Shown here one piece after another: positions 16,360 to 25,721 of a DNA stretch of 64,000 bases; position 1 is the first letter of the stretch, and each line of letters starts with the position of its first letter. The notes below the pieces were generated by a model. That model did not search any database, was not told where the DNA came from, and was given only the letters and a program-made list of their open reading frames with translations. Made by a program: the position numbers and the translations under genes. The stretch lies in the NCBI RefSeq assembly GCF_031457455.1, contig NZ_JAVDWU010000007.1, forward strand, positions 62,001 to 126,000. The letters run 5' to 3'. This DNA is from Hydrogenophaga palleronii_A. Lineage in GTDB: Bacteria; Pseudomonadota; Gammaproteobacteria; Burkholderiales; Burkholderiaceae_C.

Positions 16360-17367
16360 TCAACACTCGACGATGGCCTTGATCACACCGGCGGAGGGGT
16401 CGAGCAGGTTCTGGAACTGGGTGGGCACATCGGCCAGCGCCAGGCGGTGGGTATTCAGGCTGGTCGGGATCAGGCCCGCGCGCATGGCGTCGAGCACGGT
16501 GCTGAAATCTTCGGGGGTGGCGTTGCGGCTGCCCAGCAGCGTCATCTCGCGCTTGTGGAATTCGGGGTCGGAAAAAGTGATGTTCGCGCCGACCACCGAG
16601 ATCAGCACGTAGCTGCCGCCGTGGGCCACGAACCTGAAGCCGCGCTCCATGGCCAGGGGGTTGCCGGTGGCGTCAAATACCACGTCGAAAAACTCGCCGC
16701 CCGTGAGCTTGGCGAGTTGCGCCTCGTCGCCTTCGCCCAGCGGCACACCGGCGTGGATGCCCAGTGCACCGGTGCAGAAGTCGACCCGGTCCTGGCGGCC
16801 GTCCAGCGCGGTGACGTTGGCCCCGCGCAGCTGCGCAAAGATCATGGCGGCCATGCCGATGGGGCCGGCGCCCACCACCAGCACGCGTTGCCCGGCGCGC
16901 AGGCCCGAGCGGCGCACGGCGTGGGCGCCGATGGCCAGAAACTCCACCATGGCGGCCTGGTCGAGCGACACGCCTTCGGCCTTGTGCACGAAGGCCTGGG
17001 GCACGGTGAGGTATTCAGTGAACGCGCCGTCGCGGTGCACGCCGAGCACCTGGATATTCGTGCAGCAATTCGTCTTGCCCGCGCGGCAGGCGATGCAGGT
17101 ACCGCACGACAAGTAGGGCATGACGTAGACCGTGTCACCGGGGCGCAGGGCGCTGTCGGCTGGGGCGGCTTCGACGATGCCCGAGAGCTCATGGCCCATC
17201 ACGCGGGGGTAGCTCAGGTAAGGCTGCTTGCCGGTGAAGATGTGCAGGTCGGTGCCGCACACGCCCACGCGCTTGACGCGCAGCAGCACCTCTTTGGCGC
17301 CGCGTTCGGGCATGGGGCGGTCCTGGGCCAGCAGGGTGCCGGGGGTTTCGCAGACAACGGTCAGCAT
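16360..17367 (-). CDS. Zinc-binding alcohol dehydrogenase, RspB-like (candidate L-gulonate 5-dehydrogenase)
   Basis: A 335-aa medium-chain dehydrogenase. Catalytic zinc residues appear in VGVCGTDLHIF and VMGHELSG; structural zinc Cys in CGTCIACRAGKTNCC; the NAD fold in VLVVGAGPIGMAA. RspB enzymes occur beside RspA/ManD mannonate dehydratases and have been shown in some bacteria to oxidise L-gulonate to fructuronate. Here it ends the hexonate operon that also holds manD and a UxuB-type enzyme, which supports that assignment by context. L-galactonate or another hexonate is possible. It lies 14 nt after kdgK. Confidence 0.75.
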   Translation of the reverse strand: MLTVVCETPGTLLAQDRPMPERGAKEVLLRVKRVGVCGTDLHIFTGKQPYLSYPRVMGHELSGIVEAAPADSALRPGDTVYVMPYLSCGTCIACRAGKTNCCTNIQVLGVHRDGAFTEYLTVPQAFVHKAEGVSLDQAAMVEFLAIGAHAVRRSGLRAGQRVLVVGAGPIGMAAMIFAQLRGANVTALDGRQDRVDFCTGALGIHAGVPLGEGDEAQLAKLTGGEFFDVVFDATGNPLAMERGFRFVAHGGSYVLISVVGANITFSDPEFHKREMTLLGSRNATPEDFSTVLDAMRAGLIPTSLNTHRLALADVPTQFQNLLDPSAGVIKAIVEC

Positions 17368-17381
17368 GGGGTTCCTAGGGT

Positions 17382-18341
17382 TCAGACAATGTTGTGTTTC
17401 GTGAGCTCGCTGCGGGTGGGCAGGCCTTCCATGTCGCCGATCACCTGCAGCGCGCGCGAGGCGATCCAGTTGGCGCGATTCAGGGCCTGTGGCCAGGCCA
17501 TGCCCTCCAGCTGGGCGCTGATGATGCCCACGGCAAAGGCGTCGCCGGCGCCCACGGTGTCCACCACCACGGGCACGGGCACACCGGGCACCTGGCCGTG
17601 GTCGCCGCTGGCGGTGCGGAAGTAAGCGCCTTCGGTGCCCATCTTTACCACCACGGCTTTTGCGCCCCGGTCGATGTACCAGGCGGCGATGTCGGCGGGG
17701 CTGCTCTGGCCGGTCAGCAACTGGCCTTCGGCGTGGCCGGGCAGCACCCAGTCGGCGTGCCGGGCGAGGTCGTTGAGCGTGTCGCGCATGGTGGCCGTGT
17801 CGGGCCACAAACTCGGGCGCAGGTTGGGGTCGAACGAGACGCTGCGGCCCGCCCTGCGCAGGGTCGTCATGGCGTGTGCCACCAGCTCGCGTGCGGCGGG
17901 CGACAGGGCGGGGGTGATGCCGGTGGTGTGCAGGTGCCGGGCCTTTAGCGCGTAGTCGGGCTTCAGGTGCGCCACGGCGAGCTGGCTGGCGGCCGAGCCG
18001 CGGCGGTAGTACTCGATGGCTGGGTCGCTGCCGTCCACGCTGCGTGACTTGAGCATGAAGCCGGTGGAGCGGTTCGGGTCCACCTCCACCTGAGAGGTGT
18101 CCACGCCCTCGGCTTCAATGGTCTGGCGCACGTAGGTGCCAAAAGAGTCGGCCCCCACGCGGCTGATCCAGCCCACTTTGAAACCCAGGCGCGCCAGGCC
18201 GATGGCGACGTTGCTGTCGGCACCGGCCAGCCGTTTGCTGAAGCTCTGCACCTGGTCCAGCGGCCCGGGCTCCTGGGCCACCAGCAGCGCCATGGTTTCG
18301 CCAATCGACAAGACGTCGAGTTGATCGGGCGCAGTGTTCAT
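17382..18341 (-). CDS. kdgK: 2-dehydro-3-deoxygluconokinase (PfkB family)
   Basis: A 319-aa PfkB sugar kinase. GADSNVAIGLARLGFKVGW is the N-terminal PfkB signature and DTVGAGDAFAVGI carries the catalytic Asp and anion hole near residue 260. It phosphorylates 2-keto-3-deoxygluconate with ATP to KDPG, the common product of the altronate and mannonate dehydratases encoded upstream. Its start overlaps the stop of the UxuB-like gene (ATGA), so expression is coupled. No KDPG aldolase is in the window and it must be supplied elsewhere. The assignment rests on family plus operon. Confidence 0.85.
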   Translation of the reverse strand: MNTAPDQLDVLSIGETMALLVAQEPGPLDQVQSFSKRLAGADSNVAIGLARLGFKVGWISRVGADSFGTYVRQTIEAEGVDTSQVEVDPNRSTGFMLKSRSVDGSDPAIEYYRRGSAASQLAVAHLKPDYALKARHLHTTGITPALSPAARELVAHAMTTLRRAGRSVSFDPNLRPSLWPDTATMRDTLNDLARHADWVLPGHAEGQLLTGQSSPADIAAWYIDRGAKAVVVKMGTEGAYFRTASGDHGQVPGVPVPVVVDTVGAGDAFAVGIISAQLEGMAWPQALNRANWIASRALQVIGDMEGLPTRSELTKHNIV

Positions 18342-19855
18342 TGGGCGAGTTCTCCGCGGTTCATGGCGACCAGCGTGGCCAGCACGCCGTGCGCCTGCAG
18401 CGATTGCAAAGCGCTCAGCAGCGCGGCCGCCAGCGCTGCGTTGCCCGCCAGATCGCCAAACACCGGCGCATAGGACAGCATGGCCTGCACGGCTTCGATG
18501 CTCGCGCCTTGGCCCAGCGAGCGTTGGTAGAGCGCCGTCAGTTCGGCGGCGTGGGGGTCGTCGATGGGGTAGGGCTGGCCGAGTTCGTCCACGCCGCGCA
18601 GGTAGTGCATCCAGGCCGCAACGCCCAGGGCCATGCGGGGCACGGGCAAGCCTTGGGCCAGCCGGTCGCGCACGGTGCCGAGCAGGCGCTGGGGCAGCTT
18701 TTGCGAGCCGTCCATGGCGATCTGCTGCGTGCGGTGTGCCAGGGCGGGGTTGGCATAGCGGGCAAGCAGGTTGGCCCGGTAGCCGGGCAGGTCCAGGCCG
18801 GGAAGATCGGCCAAGGTCGGTTCGATCTCATCGCGCATCAGGGCTTCCATGTGCTCGCGCAGCGCCGCCTGGGAAATGGCCTTGTCCACGGTTTCCCAGC
18901 CCGCCATGGCGCCCAGGTAGGCGATGCTGGAGTGCGTGCCGTTGACCATGCGCAGCTTGAGCCGTTCGAAGGGTTCGGCGTCGGTCACGAAGCGGGCGCC
19001 GCCCAGTGTCCAGTCTGGGCGGTCTGCAGCGAAGTGGTCTTCAACCGCCCAGTCGAAGAAGGGTTCGCCCAGCACTGGCCAGTGGTCTTCGCACCCGAGC
19101 GCCTGGCTTACCGAAGCCCGGTCGGCGTCGGTGGTGCGCGGCACGATGCGGTCCACCATGGAGCAGGGGAAGCGGCATTCGGCGCCAATGCGATGGGCCA
19201 GTGCCGGGTCTACGGCTTCGGCAAAACGCAGCACCGCGCCGCACAGCACGCGGCCATTGGCGGGCAGGTTGTCCAGCGACATCAGCGTGAGCGGACCATG
19301 GTCGCGCGCAAAGCGCAGCTGCAGCCCGAACACCAGCATGCCGATGGCGGAGCGCGGCGCGTGCGGGTTCTCCAGGTCGTGCACGATGTCCGGGTGGTCC
19401 AGTCGCAGCGCGCCGGTGGCCGGGTCGTGGCAATAGCCTTTTTCGGTGACGGTCAGGCTCACGATGCGCGCATCGGCAGCGGCAATGCTTTCCAGCACCG
19501 CCTGAGGATTTTCAGGGGCCACCAGCAAGGCATGCACCGCGCCGATCACCTGCAGGCGCTGGCGCGGCTGGCCGTGCTCGTCGGCGTCGCGGATCGCCAG
19601 GGTGTACAGGCCGTCTTGCGGTTGCAGCGCGTCGCGTGTGTCGGGCTGGCGCAGCGACACGCCGACGATGCCCCAGCGCAAATCGCCCGCAGCCAGGGTC
19701 GCTTCGGTGGCGGCGGCCATGTGGGCGCGCATGAAGGCGCCGATGCCCAGATGCACGATGCCGGTCTGCAGCGCCCTGCGGTCGTAGGCGGGGCGCGTCA
19801 CGGCGGCAGGCAATGCGCCCAACGTGCTGTCGTTCAAACGGTTCATATCCACCAT
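18338..19855 (-). CDS. uxuB: Mannitol dehydrogenase family oxidoreductase (fructuronate reductase/UxuB-like)
   Basis: A 505-aa long-chain polyol dehydrogenase. The N-terminal NAD domain has IVHLGIGAFMRAH and the C-terminal domain has the family signature LKLRMVNGTHSSIAYLG with the catalytic Lys and Asn. Members interconvert D-mannonate and D-fructuronate or related hexonates. Between manD and kdgK the D-mannonate role is most likely, but tagaturonate or mannitol forms cannot be excluded. The ATG at 19855 overlaps the manD stop (TGATG); a second in-frame ATG at 19846 is possible. Confidence 0.82.
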   Translation of the reverse strand: MVDMNRLNDSTLGALPAAVTRPAYDRRALQTGIVHLGIGAFMRAHMAAATEATLAAGDLRWGIVGVSLRQPDTRDALQPQDGLYTLAIRDADEHGQPRQRLQVIGAVHALLVAPENPQAVLESIAAADARIVSLTVTEKGYCHDPATGALRLDHPDIVHDLENPHAPRSAIGMLVFGLQLRFARDHGPLTLMSLDNLPANGRVLCGAVLRFAEAVDPALAHRIGAECRFPCSMVDRIVPRTTDADRASVSQALGCEDHWPVLGEPFFDWAVEDHFAADRPDWTLGGARFVTDAEPFERLKLRMVNGTHSSIAYLGAMAGWETVDKAISQAALREHMEALMRDEIEPTLADLPGLDLPGYRANLLARYANPALAHRTQQIAMDGSQKLPQRLLGTVRDRLAQGLPVPRMALGVAAWMHYLRGVDELGQPYPIDDPHAAELTALYQRSLGQGASIEAVQAMLSYAPVFGDLAGNAALAAALLSALQSLQAHGVLATLVAMNRGELAQ

Positions 19856-21066
19856 CACCAGTTGGTCAACGTGCCGTCGTGCTGCAGACGGTTCACCGGC
19901 AGGTAGGCACGCTTGTAGGGGTACTTGGCGGCCAGGGTTTCATCGATGGTCACGCCATGGCCCGGGGCTTCGCCGGGGTGCATGAAGCCGTCCTTGAAGC
20001 TGTAGGCGTGGGGGAACACGGCGTCGGTCTCGTCGGTGTGGCGCATGTATTCCTGGATGCCGAAGTTGGGCACCCACAGGTCGAAGTTCAACGCCGCGCC
20101 CATGCACACGGGTGACAGGTCGGTGGCGCCGTGCGAGCCGGTGCGCACCTGGTAGAGCGCGGCCAGGTCGGCGATGCGGCGCAGGTGCGTGATGCCGCCG
20201 GCGTGGACCACGGTGGTGCGGATGTAGTCGATCAGCTGGTTCTGGATCAGGTCCTTGCAGTCCCAGATGGTGTTGAAGATCTCGCCCACCGCCAGCGGCG
20301 TGGTGGTGTGCTGGCGGATCAGGCGGAAAGACTCCTGGTTCTCAGCCGGCGTGGTGTCCTCCAGCCAGAACAGGCGGTAGGGCTCCAGGTCCTTGCCCAG
20401 GCGCGCGGCTTCGATGGGTGTGAGGCGGTGGTGCGCGTCGTGCAGCAGGTGGATGTCCGGTCCCACGGCGACGCGCACCTGGTCGAACAGCTCGGGCGTG
20501 TGGCGCAGGTATTTTTCGGTGGACCAGTCGTGTTCGCTGGGCAGGTCGGCATCGGCCGGCTCGTAGAACATGCTGCCGCGGCCCACGCCGTACACCTTCT
20601 CCAGGCCGGGCACGCCGCTCTGCGCGCGGATGGCCTTGTAGCCCATCTCCTTGTAGCGCAGCACTTCTTCCACGGTCTGGCTGATGTCTTTGCCGTTGGC
20701 GTGGCCGTAGACCATCACGCCGGTGCGGCTCTTGCCGCCCAGCAGCTGGTACAGCGGCATGTTGGCGGCCTTGGCCTTGATGTCCCACAGCGCAGTGTCC
20801 ACGCCCGCGATCGCGCTCATGGTCACCGGGCCGCGCCGCCAGTAGGCGCCTTTGTAGAGGTACTGCCAGATGTCTTCGATCTGCTGCGGGTCGCGCCCGA
20901 TCAGGCAGGGAATGACGTGGTCGGTCAGGTAACTGGCCACGGCCAGCTCGCGGCCGTTCAGCGTGGCGTCGCCGATGCCGGTCAGGCCTTCATCGGTCTC
21001 GATCTTCAGGGTCACGAAGTTGCGGCTGGGCGCGCACACGATGACTTTGGCGGCGGTGATCTTCAT
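19855..21066 (-). CDS. manD: D-mannonate dehydratase, enolase superfamily (ManD/RspA)
   Basis: A 403-aa enolase-superfamily protein of ManD type. Diagnostic parts are VTLKIETDEGLTGIGDATLN at the capping domain, YKAIRAQSGVPGLEKVYGVG, then metal-ligand blocks HLLHDAHHRLTP, FWLEDTTPAENQ and LAVGEIFNT, and a C-terminal WVPNFGIQEYMRH. The family dehydrates D-mannonate (some members weakly also gluconate) to 2-keto-3-deoxygluconate. Operon partners uxaA, uxuB and kdgK agree. The gene is 22 nt downstream of uxaA and overlaps the next gene by one base. Confidence 0.88.
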   Translation of the reverse strand: MKITAAKVIVCAPSRNFVTLKIETDEGLTGIGDATLNGRELAVASYLTDHVIPCLIGRDPQQIEDIWQYLYKGAYWRRGPVTMSAIAGVDTALWDIKAKAANMPLYQLLGGKSRTGVMVYGHANGKDISQTVEEVLRYKEMGYKAIRAQSGVPGLEKVYGVGRGSMFYEPADADLPSEHDWSTEKYLRHTPELFDQVRVAVGPDIHLLHDAHHRLTPIEAARLGKDLEPYRLFWLEDTTPAENQESFRLIRQHTTTPLAVGEIFNTIWDCKDLIQNQLIDYIRTTVVHAGGITHLRRIADLAALYQVRTGSHGATDLSPVCMGAALNFDLWVPNFGIQEYMRHTDETDAVFPHAYSFKDGFMHPGEAPGHGVTIDETLAAKYPYKRAYLPVNRLQHDGTLTNW

Positions 21067-21088
21067 GGTGTTGCTGATGATGTAGGGG

Positions 21089-22612
21089 TTACATGACGGC
21101 GCCCAGCGCCCAGGGCACGAACTCGTTTTGCCCGTAGCCGTGTTGTTCGCTCTTGGTCTTGCGGCCCGAAGCGGCGGCCAGCATGTCCCGGAAGATGCGT
21201 TCGCCCAGCTGCTCCACGCTTTCACTGCCGTCGATGACGGTGCCGCAGTTGATGTCCATGTCTTCTTCCTGCTTGGCCCACAGCGCGCTGTTGGTGGCCA
21301 GCTTGAGCGAAGGCGAGGGCGCGCAGCCATAGGCCGAGCCGCGCCCGGTGGTGAAGCAGATGAGGTTGGCCCCACCCGCCACCTGGCCGGTGGCCGACAC
21401 CGGGTCGTAGCCCGGCGTGTCCATGTACACAAAGCCTTTGGCGCTGATGGGCTGGGCGTATTCGTACACGTCCACCAAGGGCGTGGTGCCGCCCTTGGCG
21501 ATGGCGCCCAGCGACTTTTCCAGGATGGTGGTCAGGCCGCCCGCCTTGTTGCCGGCCGAGGGGTTGTTGTCCATCTCTGCGTGGTGGCGCGTGCAGTACT
21601 CGGTCCACCAGCGCAGGCGGGCTTCGAGCTTGTCGGCCACGGTTTGCGACACCGCACGCTGCAGCAACAGGTGTTCGCCGCCGTAGATTTCGGGGGTTTC
21701 AGACAGCACGGCCGTGCCGCCGTGGCGCACCACCAGGTCCACCGCAGCGCCCAGCGCCGGGTTGGCGCTGATGCCGGAATAACCGTCAGACCCGCCGCAC
21801 TGCAGGCCCACCACCAGGTGGCTGGCGGGCACGGGCTGGCGCTGAACGGCGTTGGCTTCGGACAGCAGGGCTTGCACGGCCTCGATGCCGCGCGCCACGC
21901 TCTTGGCGGTGCCGCCCGTGTCCTGGATGCTGAAGGTCACGAGCTTGGCACCTTCGCGCAGGCCTTCCTGCGCCAGCAGGCCCTGGATCTGATTCGTCTC
22001 GCAGCCCAGGCCCACCACGATGACGGCGGCAAAGTTCGCGTGCCGTGCGTAACCTGCCAGCGTGCGGCGCAGCACGTGCAGACCCTCGCCTTCACTGTCG
22101 GTGGCACAGCCCGCGCCGTGGGTCAGCGCGACGATGCCGTCCACGTTCGGGAATGCGGCCAGCGCCTCGGGGTGGATGTCGCGGCGGAAGTGGTCGGCGA
22201 TGGCGCGCGCCACCGTGGCCGAACAGTTCACGCTGGTCAACACGCCGATGTAGTTGCGCGTGGCCACGCGGCCATCGGCGCGCACGATGCCGTCGAAGGT
22301 GGCGGGCGTGTCCACATAGGCCACGGGCCGCACGTCGCCGCCCACGGTGTGGCCGCGGTCAAAGCTGCTGAAAGCCAGGTTGTGTGTGTGCACGTGCTGC
22401 CCGGGCGCGATGGCCTGGGTGGCGGTGCCGATGATCTGGTTGTAGCGCCGCACCGGTTCATCCGCCGCGATGGCGCGCACCGCGATCTTGTGGCCCGGCG
22501 GCACCAGGCCCGACACGGTGATGCCTTCGGATGTGATGTGCGTGCCGCCCAGCAGCTGCTGGCGGGCGATGACGACGTCGTCGTTCGGGTGAATGCGGAT
22601 GACAGGGTTCAT
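21089..22612 (-). CDS. uxaA: Altronate dehydratase UxaA
   Basis: A 507-aa UxaA-type dehydratase with both halves in one chain: an N-terminal SAF domain (IRIHPNDDVVIARQQLLGG) and the large catalytic part with LTHGAGCATDSEGEGLHVL, VVGLGCETNQIQG, LVVGLQCGGSDGYSG, SETPEIYGGEHLL and FTTGRGSAYGCAPSPS. It converts D-altronate to 2-keto-3-deoxygluconate; related members act on galactarate. Cys residues in these motifs bind Fe. The start overlaps the TRAP permease stop (ATGA at 22609-22612). It joins the mannonate branch at KDG. Confidence 0.87.
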   Translation of the reverse strand: MNPVIRIHPNDDVVIARQQLLGGTHITSEGITVSGLVPPGHKIAVRAIAADEPVRRYNQIIGTATQAIAPGQHVHTHNLAFSSFDRGHTVGGDVRPVAYVDTPATFDGIVRADGRVATRNYIGVLTSVNCSATVARAIADHFRRDIHPEALAAFPNVDGIVALTHGAGCATDSEGEGLHVLRRTLAGYARHANFAAVIVVGLGCETNQIQGLLAQEGLREGAKLVTFSIQDTGGTAKSVARGIEAVQALLSEANAVQRQPVPASHLVVGLQCGGSDGYSGISANPALGAAVDLVVRHGGTAVLSETPEIYGGEHLLLQRAVSQTVADKLEARLRWWTEYCTRHHAEMDNNPSAGNKAGGLTTILEKSLGAIAKGGTTPLVDVYEYAQPISAKGFVYMDTPGYDPVSATGQVAGGANLICFTTGRGSAYGCAPSPSLKLATNSALWAKQEEDMDINCGTVIDGSESVEQLGERIFRDMLAAASGRKTKSEQHGYGQNEFVPWALGAVM

Positions 22613-24015
22613 TTCAATAGCCCTAGCTGCTGTGGCAGCCACAGCGTCAGCGCCGGGATGTAGGTGATGGCGACGAGTCCGATCACCAGCGGAATCAGCC
22701 AGGGCAGGATGGCCATGGTGGCGCGTTCCACCGAGAGCCTGGATATGCGCGCCAGCACGAACAGCACCATGCCCAGCGGTGGCGTCATCAGGCCGATCAT
22801 CAGGTTCAGCGTCACGATGACGCCGAACTGGACCGGGTCGATGCCCAGCAGGAGCACGATGGGCAGCAGGATGGGAACCAGGATCGTGATGGCTGCGATG
22901 GTGTCGATGAAGCAGCCCACGAACAGGATCAGCAAGTTGGCCATCAACAGGAACACCCACTTGTTGCTGGTGATGGAAAGGATCCAGTCGGCCAGGGCCT
23001 GCGCGGCCTGCGTGGTGGTGAGCAGCCAGGCAAAGATGGAGGCGGCGGTGACGATGAACAGCACCGAAGCGGTGGTTTCGATGGTGTCGAAGGTGGCTTG
23101 CGCCAGCGTCTTGAGGTTCATGCTGCGGTAGCGCACCAGGCCCAGGAACAGGGCCCAGAGCACGGCGGCCACGGCGGCCTCGGTGGGCGTGAACCAGCCC
23201 ATGGTCATGCCGCCGATCAGGATCACCGGTGCCATGAGGGCCAGCACGGCGGAGAAGTTGAAGCGCCAGTCCAGCAACAGCAGCACCACGAATGCCGTGA
23301 TGGCGGCCGTGTTCACCGACACACCCGCTTTCACGGCCAGCCACACGGCCATGGGGAAGGCCAGCACAATCAGGACCTCCAGCCCGGCGCTGCCGAGGCG
23401 GCCCCAGTGGAAGGCCACGTCACCACCCCAGCCATTGCGGCGCGCGAAATAGGTGACCGTGAGCATCATCAGCACGGTAAGGAACAGGCCCGGCAGAATG
23501 CCGGCCACGAACAACGCGCCGATGGAGACGTTGGCCATCATCCCGTAGATGACGAAGGGCAACGACGGCGGAAAGATCGGCCCAAGCGTGGACGACGCGG
23601 CGGTCACCCCCACCGCAAATTCGGTGGCGTAGCCGTGATCTTTCATGGCCTTGATTTCGATAGAGCCCAGCCCCGCCGCATCGGCAATGGCCGTGCCCGA
23701 CATGCCGGAGAAGATCACCGAGCCGACGATGTTGACCTGTCCCAGGCCTCCCTTCATCCAGCCGACCAGCGCGATCGCAAAGTTGTAGATCCGACTGGTG
23801 ATGCCGGCGATGTTCATCAGGTTGCCGGCCAGGATGAAGAAGGGCACGGCCAGCAGCGGGAAGGACTCGATGCCGGAGATCATGCGCTGCGCCAACACGA
23901 TGTCGGGCACGCTGCCCGAGACCAGGATGTAGATCAACGAGCCGCCCGCCATGGCCACGGCCACCGGCAGGCCGCAGAGCATCAGCCCCACGAAGGAAAG
24001 AATCAGGATGAGCAT
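22609..24015 (-). CDS. TRAP transporter large permease (DctM family), hexonate operon
   Basis: A 468-aa membrane protein with the DctM layout of about 12 helices. It begins MLILILSFVGLMLCGLPVAV; SVIFSGMSGTAIADAAGLGS and TAASSTLGPIFPPSLPFVIY are the conserved DctM cytoplasmic and substrate-gate motifs, and FVGCFIDTIAAITILVPILL and LNLMIGLMTPPLGMVLFV repeat them in the second half. It carries a sugar acid across the inner membrane with sodium or proton, together with the DctQ and DctP genes upstream. The substrate, probably a hexonate or hexuronate, is inferred from the operon. Confidence 0.88.
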   Translation of the reverse strand: MLILILSFVGLMLCGLPVAVAMAGGSLIYILVSGSVPDIVLAQRMISGIESFPLLAVPFFILAGNLMNIAGITSRIYNFAIALVGWMKGGLGQVNIVGSVIFSGMSGTAIADAAGLGSIEIKAMKDHGYATEFAVGVTAASSTLGPIFPPSLPFVIYGMMANVSIGALFVAGILPGLFLTVLMMLTVTYFARRNGWGGDVAFHWGRLGSAGLEVLIVLAFPMAVWLAVKAGVSVNTAAITAFVVLLLLDWRFNFSAVLALMAPVILIGGMTMGWFTPTEAAVAAVLWALFLGLVRYRSMNLKTLAQATFDTIETTASVLFIVTAASIFAWLLTTTQAAQALADWILSITSNKWVFLLMANLLILFVGCFIDTIAAITILVPILLPIVLLLGIDPVQFGVIVTLNLMIGLMTPPLGMVLFVLARISRLSVERATMAILPWLIPLVIGLVAITYIPALTLWLPQQLGLLK

Positions 24016-24089
24016 GGGGTTCCGTTCAGAGGCTGAGAGTTTTTTGGCCGAACCCGAAAGGCGCGCATGGATAGAAGACTCGCAGTCTC

Positions 24090-24701
24090 TCAACTGGCCG
24101 AGCCGTCGAAAAAGCCGGGGTTCTGCAGTGGCGAGAAGCCGCGCCGCCAGTTGTTCACCGCCACCTGCACGCCGCGCACGGTCATCAGGGCAAAGCCGGC
24201 AAAGGCCAGCCAGTACACGTAGCTCTTGTTCCAGTCGATGGTGGTCATGGGTTCGTTGTTCACCGCCAGCGCGTAGCGCGCCACCAGCCAGCTGGCGTAC
24301 CCGTAGAAGGCGATGGCTGCCAAATCCACCAGGGTGGAGAGCACCCGGCCCGCCGAAGTGGGCAGGTGGCTGTACACCAGGTTGACCTGGATGTGCCGCA
24401 CCCGCCGCACACACATGGACGCGCCGATGAAGACCACCGGCATCAGGCAGTACACGGCCAGTTCCTCGGTCCAGGCGAACGAGTCGTTCAGCACGTAGCG
24501 GCTGAAGAACTGCAGGAACACCAGACCGGCCATGGTCCAGAAAAAGCCGAGGCAGATCCAGTCTTCGATGCCGTAGACCGAGAGATTCACCTTGTGCTGG
24601 TCGGCCTCGGCGAAGCTGGCGACCAGCGCTTCCGCGCTGGTCTCGACCGGGTGCGACGCCGCTGCGCCACTCGCAACGGGCAGAGCGCTGTGAAGCGACA
24701 T
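24090..24701 (-). CDS. TRAP transporter small permease (DctQ family), hexonate operon
   Basis: A 203-aa protein with four predicted helices: GFFWTMAGLVFLQFFSRYVL, YCLMPVVFIGASMCVRR, LVDLAAIAFYGYASWLVA and WLAFAGFALMTVRGVQVA. FFSRYVLNDSFAWTEELAVY is the conserved DctQ motif. The N-terminal 40 residues are an unusual Ala/Ser-rich cytoplasmic tail. The 74-nt gap to dctM contains AGACTGCGAGTCT, a tiny 5-bp hairpin. It lies 10 nt downstream of the dctP stop. Confidence 0.85.
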   Translation of the reverse strand: MSLHSALPVASGAAASHPVETSAEALVASFAEADQHKVNLSVYGIEDWICLGFFWTMAGLVFLQFFSRYVLNDSFAWTEELAVYCLMPVVFIGASMCVRRVRHIQVNLVYSHLPTSAGRVLSTLVDLAAIAFYGYASWLVARYALAVNNEPMTTIDWNKSYVYWLAFAGFALMTVRGVQVAVNNWRRGFSPLQNPGFFDGSAS

Positions 24702-24711
24702 GCGGTGCGCC

Positions 24712-25680
24712 TTACTTGACGGCCTGGATGCGGTCCCAGTCTGCCTTCTGGTAGCCGAACTGCTCGAAGCTCACATTCTTCAGCACGGTGTCGCGGAACT
24801 CGCTGGTGTCCACCTCGGTCACGCTCACGCCCTTTCCACGGAACACGGCGGCCAGTTCCTTTTCCCGGGCGGCCACTTCTTTCGATGCCTTGGCGGCGGC
24901 TTCCTGAGTCACTTCAACGAACATCTTCTTGTCGGCGTCAGACAGCTTCTTCCACAGGCCGCCGGCCACCACGGTGTTCAGGTGGTCCACGATGTGGCCG
25001 GTCAGCACAATGTGCTTCTGCACCTCGAAGAACTTTTTGGCTTCGATGGTGGGCAGCGGGTTTTCCTGGGCTTCCACAGTGCCGTTTTGCAGCGCCAGGT
25101 AGACCTCGGCGAAGGCGATGGGCGAGGTGTTGGCGCCGCAGGCGCGCGGCATGGCCAAGTAGGCCGGCACATCGGGCACGCGCATCTTCAGGCCCTTCAT
25201 GTCGGCGCACTTGGCAATCGGCTTGTTGCTCGTGGTGTGGCGGGTGCCGTAGTAGGTGGTGGCGACGATTTCGTTGCCGCTCTTTTGCACGTAGCCCGCG
25301 GTCAGTTCCTTGTAGATGTCGCTCTTGGTGTAGGCCAGCAGGTGGTCCACATCGCGGAAGGTGTAGGGGTAGTAGGTGACGCCGATGCGCGGGAAGGCCT
25401 TGGCCGCAAAGCTGGAGCCGGAAATGATGATGTCCACCGTGCCCAGGCTCAGTCCCTGGTTGATGTCGTTTTCCTTGCCCAACTGCGAAGCGGGGTACAC
25501 ATCGATCTGGTAGCGGCCGCCGCTGCGCTTCTTGATCTCTTCGGCCGCCCACACGGAGGCGGTATGGAACGGCTCTGAGGTTTCGTACACGTGGGCCCAT
25601 TTGAGCTTGGTCTGGGCGAAGGCGGGGGCGGCGACGATCAGACCGGCGGCCAGGGTCAGGGTGATGCGTTGGGTGTTCAT
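24712..25680 (-). CDS. TRAP transporter periplasmic substrate-binding protein (DctP family), hexonate operon
   Basis: A 322-aa binding protein with a Sec signal (LTLAAGLIVAAPAFAQ, cleavage after about residue 22). KLKWAHVYETSEPFHTASVW opens the DctP fold, LKMRVPDVPAYLAMPRACGA holds the conserved Arg that pairs with the ligand carboxylate, and EVYLALQNGTVEAQENPL is the typical C-terminal-domain helix. The Arg implies an acidic ligand such as a hexonate or hexuronate. It is 41 nt downstream of idnD. The ligand is not identifiable from sequence alone. Confidence 0.87.
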   Translation of the reverse strand: MNTQRITLTLAAGLIVAAPAFAQTKLKWAHVYETSEPFHTASVWAAEEIKKRSGGRYQIDVYPASQLGKENDINQGLSLGTVDIIISGSSFAAKAFPRIGVTYYPYTFRDVDHLLAYTKSDIYKELTAGYVQKSGNEIVATTYYGTRHTTSNKPIAKCADMKGLKMRVPDVPAYLAMPRACGANTSPIAFAEVYLALQNGTVEAQENPLPTIEAKKFFEVQKHIVLTGHIVDHLNTVVAGGLWKKLSDADKKMFVEVTQEAAAKASKEVAAREKELAAVFRGKGVSVTEVDTSEFRDTVLKNVSFEQFGYQKADWDRIQAVK

Positions 25681-25721
25681 TCGGTGTCTCCTGTCGTTGT
25701 GGAAAGGGTGTCAGCGCGCCC